A stretch of DNA of 64,000 nucleotides from Anaerolineae bacterium. Lineage in GTDB: Bacteria > Chloroflexota > Anaerolineae > Aggregatilineales > Phototrophicaceae. The translations under genes and the position numbers were made by a program. The DNA lies in the NCBI GenBank assembly GCA_022843385.1, contig JALHNT010000038.1, positions 5,284-69,283 on the forward strand, in the 5' to 3' direction. Positions 62,162-64,000 of the stretch are shown piece by piece. Each line of letters begins with the position of its first letter. Position 1 is the first letter of the stretch. Under the pieces are notes generated by a model, which did not search any database, was not told the DNA's origin, and saw only the letters and a program-made list of their open reading frames with translations.

Positions 62162-62368
62162 AGGCCGCCAAATCGCTGGCGGTGGATCAGGTGCGCCTGA
62201 ATCATGGATGTCTCTGCGCGGGCAGTCCGTGCTTGCCGCTCCCTTATGCCGACGGACGCAGACACGACTCATTCACTAGCGTTTCTCCTTCTCCTGATGA
62301 GAGAAGGAGACAAGGTGACAAAGTGAATAACCCAATCGGTTACTGTTTAGTGAGGCAGACTGACGCGA

Positions 62369-63205
62369 TCAGTACTTGCGTACCAGCGCCTTGTAGACCG
62401 CCGGTTGGCGATTCTGGATGAATTGGAATTCTTCACGGTATTTGCGTACTTCGTCCAGGTCGATTCGGGCGACAGCGAAACCTTCCAGCGGCGCGCCGGT
62501 CTTTTCATCGGTTTCTGCTGCCAGCGAAGCATGGATGTGTCCGCGCGGGCCAACGATCATGCTCTCGCCACCGAAGGTCAGTGTCACATCTTCACCAATG
62601 CGGTTGGCACCAGCGATGAATACCGAATTCTCATAGGCGCGGGCGCGTCCATAGGTCTTCCATTCATCAATGGCGCTCGCTTCCCAATTGGCACAAACGC
62701 ACAGAATTTCTGCGCCATCCAGTGCCAGGCTGCGAGCGACTTCCGGGAAGGCCAGATCGTAGCCGATCATCAGACCGATGTTGCCGACTTCGGTTGGGAT
62801 GACCGGCAGCTTAAAGCCTTCGCGGAAAGCCATGCGTTCTTCACCACGCAGATGGATCTTGTTGTAAACATCCAGCAGCTCACCATCTGGCCCCACCAGG
62901 ATTGCCGAGTTATACAGCACCGACTCGACTTTTTCTTTCGTGACCATACCAAAGGCGATGAAGACACCATACTCATTTGCGCGCTGCGCGATCAGGTTGA
63001 TGGTCGGGCCAGGCACACGCTGTGCCAGCTCGGTAAAGCGCACACCCAATTCGTAGCCGCTGGTGATGAGTTCCGGGAAAACAATCAGATCAACTTTTTG
63101 TTGCGAGGCGATCTTGGCGATAGTTTCCGACATTTTGACCAGATTGTCTTCGGCCTCGCCCAGCTTGGGGCGCATCTGCACCGTCGCTACCGTGATTTCA
63201 CGCAT
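62369..63205 (-). CDS. Nitrilase-superfamily (carbon-nitrogen hydrolase) protein lacking the catalytic Cys
   Basis: 278 residues with the alpha-beta-beta-alpha nitrilase fold: Glu in LIVFPELITSG, Lys in YNKIHLRGEE, second Glu nearby, and the strand that normally reads MICYDLRFPE, here GLMIGYDLAFPE. The codon at 62762-62764 gives Gly (GGC) at residue 148 where TGC would give the nucleophile Cys. Without it amide or nitrile hydrolysis is not expected. The remaining family motifs are intact (GAEILCVCANW, RARAYENSVFIAGANRIG), so it may be a binding protein, or the base may be a recent or erroneous change. Start ATG 63205. Confidence 0.88.
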   Translation of the reverse strand: MREITVATVQMRPKLGEAEDNLVKMSETIAKIASQQKVDLIVFPELITSGYELGVRFTELAQRVPGPTINLIAQRANEYGVFIAFGMVTKEKVESVLYNSAILVGPDGELLDVYNKIHLRGEERMAFREGFKLPVIPTEVGNIGLMIGYDLAFPEVARSLALDGAEILCVCANWEASAIDEWKTYGRARAYENSVFIAGANRIGEDVTLTFGGESMIVGPRGHIHASLAAETDEKTGAPLEGFAVARIDLDEVRKYREEFQFIQNRQPAVYKALVRKY

Positions 63206-63502
63206 GGAGTCTGTCCTTATCAAGCATTGACATTCATCCCAGATATTGTAGCTGCAAGTGGCAAATTGCGAAATTCACAATCGCGCAGGCAGTGAGAGAA
63301 GACCAACGAGCCATGTGTTGGAACCACCAGCGGCATGATGAAGGGGCGACAGTAAGTTATGAGTTCATCTCACCAGTACGGGTACTAACCATTTTCTTCT
63401 GTGACTGCTGCAGCAATCGTGGCTGGGGGAGCCCCTTTGCACCTACAGCCACAACCACAGATATGCCGGATATGGCGAAAAGCGAACCCGCACAGATTGA
63501 TG

Positions 63503-63841
63503 TTACGAAGCCTGGCCGGAGGCCAACCAGGCATCATAATCCTCTTTTTTGACAAGGTCTCCACCGCTGACTTCGCTGTTTCGCAAGCGACGATCACCAC
63601 CGAACTGAAGGTGTAGTTCGGCGCTGCGTGTGCATTTGTAGCTGGTGCCACGCACCGTTTTGATCACAAAGTAATCATTGCCGGAGTCCGCTAAACTCAG
63701 GTCATTGTTCATGTCAATCCGTACCCGTACCACTTCGTCGCAACCCCGTGGCTTGACATAGAAATACATGCCGTTGCGGTCACCGCCTGATGTACCGCTT
63801 GTACTGCTTCCGCCGAATAACTTCTTCAGGAATTCCATCAT
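63503..63841 (-). CDS. Small protein, unknown
   Basis: About 112 residues from ATG 63841 (a second ATG follows at once). It has a short Gly/Ser-rich stretch after FLKKLFGGSS, then YFYVKPRGCDEVVRVRIDMNNDLS, KTVRGTSYKCTRSAELHLQFGGDRR and EDYDAWLASG, with two Cys and many charged residues. It looks like a compact beta-rich fold; I do not recognise it, though the pattern recurs in uncharacterised small Chloroflexota proteins as far as I can recall. Single gene next to the tRNA at the right edge. Confidence 0.7.
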   Translation of the reverse strand: MMEFLKKLFGGSSTSGTSGGDRNGMYFYVKPRGCDEVVRVRIDMNNDLSLADSGNDYFVIKTVRGTSYKCTRSAELHLQFGGDRRLRNSEVSGGDLVKKEDYDAWLASGQAS

Positions 63842-63913
63842 CGCCTGCCCGTTGACGCTCTGATTTGAACTTGATACACTGATTTTACCCGGTCTGACCG
63901 GCAATACCAAAAG

Positions 63914-63986
63914 GGGGCTGTAGCCCAACGGCAGAGGCAACCGACTTAAAATCGGTGCAGTGTGGGTTCGAATCCCACCAGCCCTA
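63914..63986 (+). tRNA. tRNA with UAA anticodon, class I (Leu by anticodon)
   Basis: Acceptor GGGGCTG/CAGCCCT (one G-U), D arm GCCC...GGC, anticodon stem ACCGA/TCGGT with loop CTTAAAA (anticodon TAA, reading UUA), T arm GTGGG-TTCGAAT-CCCAC, discriminator A73, no encoded CCA. The variable loop is only GCAGT, five bases. A normal bacterial tRNA-Leu is class II with a long variable arm, so the isotype is uncertain. Confidence 0.85.
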
Positions 63987-64000
63987 CATAGTAGAATGTG

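Noticed and set aside
63914..63986. Reading the right-edge tRNA as a UAA-stop suppressor
   Set aside because: The anticodon is UAA, which pairs with the codon UUA, not with the stop codon UAA.

Overview
The window looks like a chromosomal segment of a Chloroflexota bacterium, most likely of the Anaerolineae or a neighbouring class. This is inferred from gene content and style: a Ser/Thr kinase fused to an ATPase and TPRs, secreted SH3b/LysM and Pro/Thr-linker proteins, an SDR-type threonine dehydrogenase paired with Kbl, FecE-like and Opp ATPases without partners, GC-rich coding sequence, and many short dispersed repeats between genes. No rRNA, CRISPR array, transposase or phage gene was found. 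Two tRNA genes are present: tRNA-Cys(GCA), and a class I tRNA with a UAA anticodon at the right edge.

Layout. 1-1.5 kb: an accessory strip with a partial gene, a small membrane-anchored orphan and a frameshifted Imm11-like immunity gene, separated by two near-identical 72-bp repeats. 1.6-13.6 kb: an NTF2-like protein, a 1-kb repeat-rich gap, a giant kinase/ATPase/TPR regulator, an SDR, a run of four genes (small hypothetical, phospholipase D-like lipoprotein, GNAT, FkbM methyltransferase), an RRM protein with a clear terminator, and OppD/OppF-type ATPases. 13.9-17.1 kb: a histidine kinase with two receiver-only response regulators, and an SDR. 17.2-19.9 kb: a sulfur locus made of promoter, Cys-codon leader peptide, attenuator, exported rhodanese, YeeE/TsuA-like sulfur transporter and tRNA-Cys. 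20.0-26.2 kb: a sugar operon (isomerase, binding protein, two permeases, transaldolase) interrupted by an orphan MNT nucleotidyltransferase. 26.2-34.6 kb: a DinB/ClbS-like protein, a free-standing exported SecD-P1-like protein, an ECF sigma factor with a LysM/SH3 membrane partner, secreted orphans, a LexA DNA-binding-domain-only protein and a DUF1917 protein. 34.9-44.8 kb: a MocR regulator, a FecE-like ATPase, a PBP1-like protein that has lost its active-site motifs, a two-component pair, a HExxH membrane protein and a lytic transglycosylase. 45-54.4 kb: ClpC, a GT39-like membrane protein, a protease-fold protein with zinc ribbons, a YbjN-like protein, a GlcD-type oxidase. 54.4-64 kb: a DRE-TIM lyase/synthase, the Kbl-TDH threonine degradation pair, secreted proteins, a TlpA-like thioredoxin, a nitrilase-fold protein lacking its cysteine, a small protein and a tRNA.

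Most notable system. At 17269-17461 the sequence reads as a complete transcription attenuator. A TTGACA-N17-TATTCT promoter is followed by a 24-codon ORF carrying six Cys codons within an eight-codon stretch. An antiterminator arm lies inside the end of that ORF and pairs with the 5' arm of an intrinsic terminator ending in a T-run. Downstream are rhodanese, sulfur transporter and, 10 nt after the last gene, tRNA-Cys itself. The inferred logic is that uncharged tRNA-Cys stalls the ribosome, relieves termination and raises sulfur import, sulfur transfer and possibly tRNA-Cys.

A second theme is loss of catalytic residues in otherwise well-kept folds: the PBP1-like protein (SxxK, SxN and KTG all lost), the trypsin-fold protein (His and Ser lost) and the nitrilase-fold protein (Cys to Gly). 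A third is the spread of short repeat families, which have entered one gene in frame and apparently formed the tail of another. All assignments are from reading the sequence; no database search was run.
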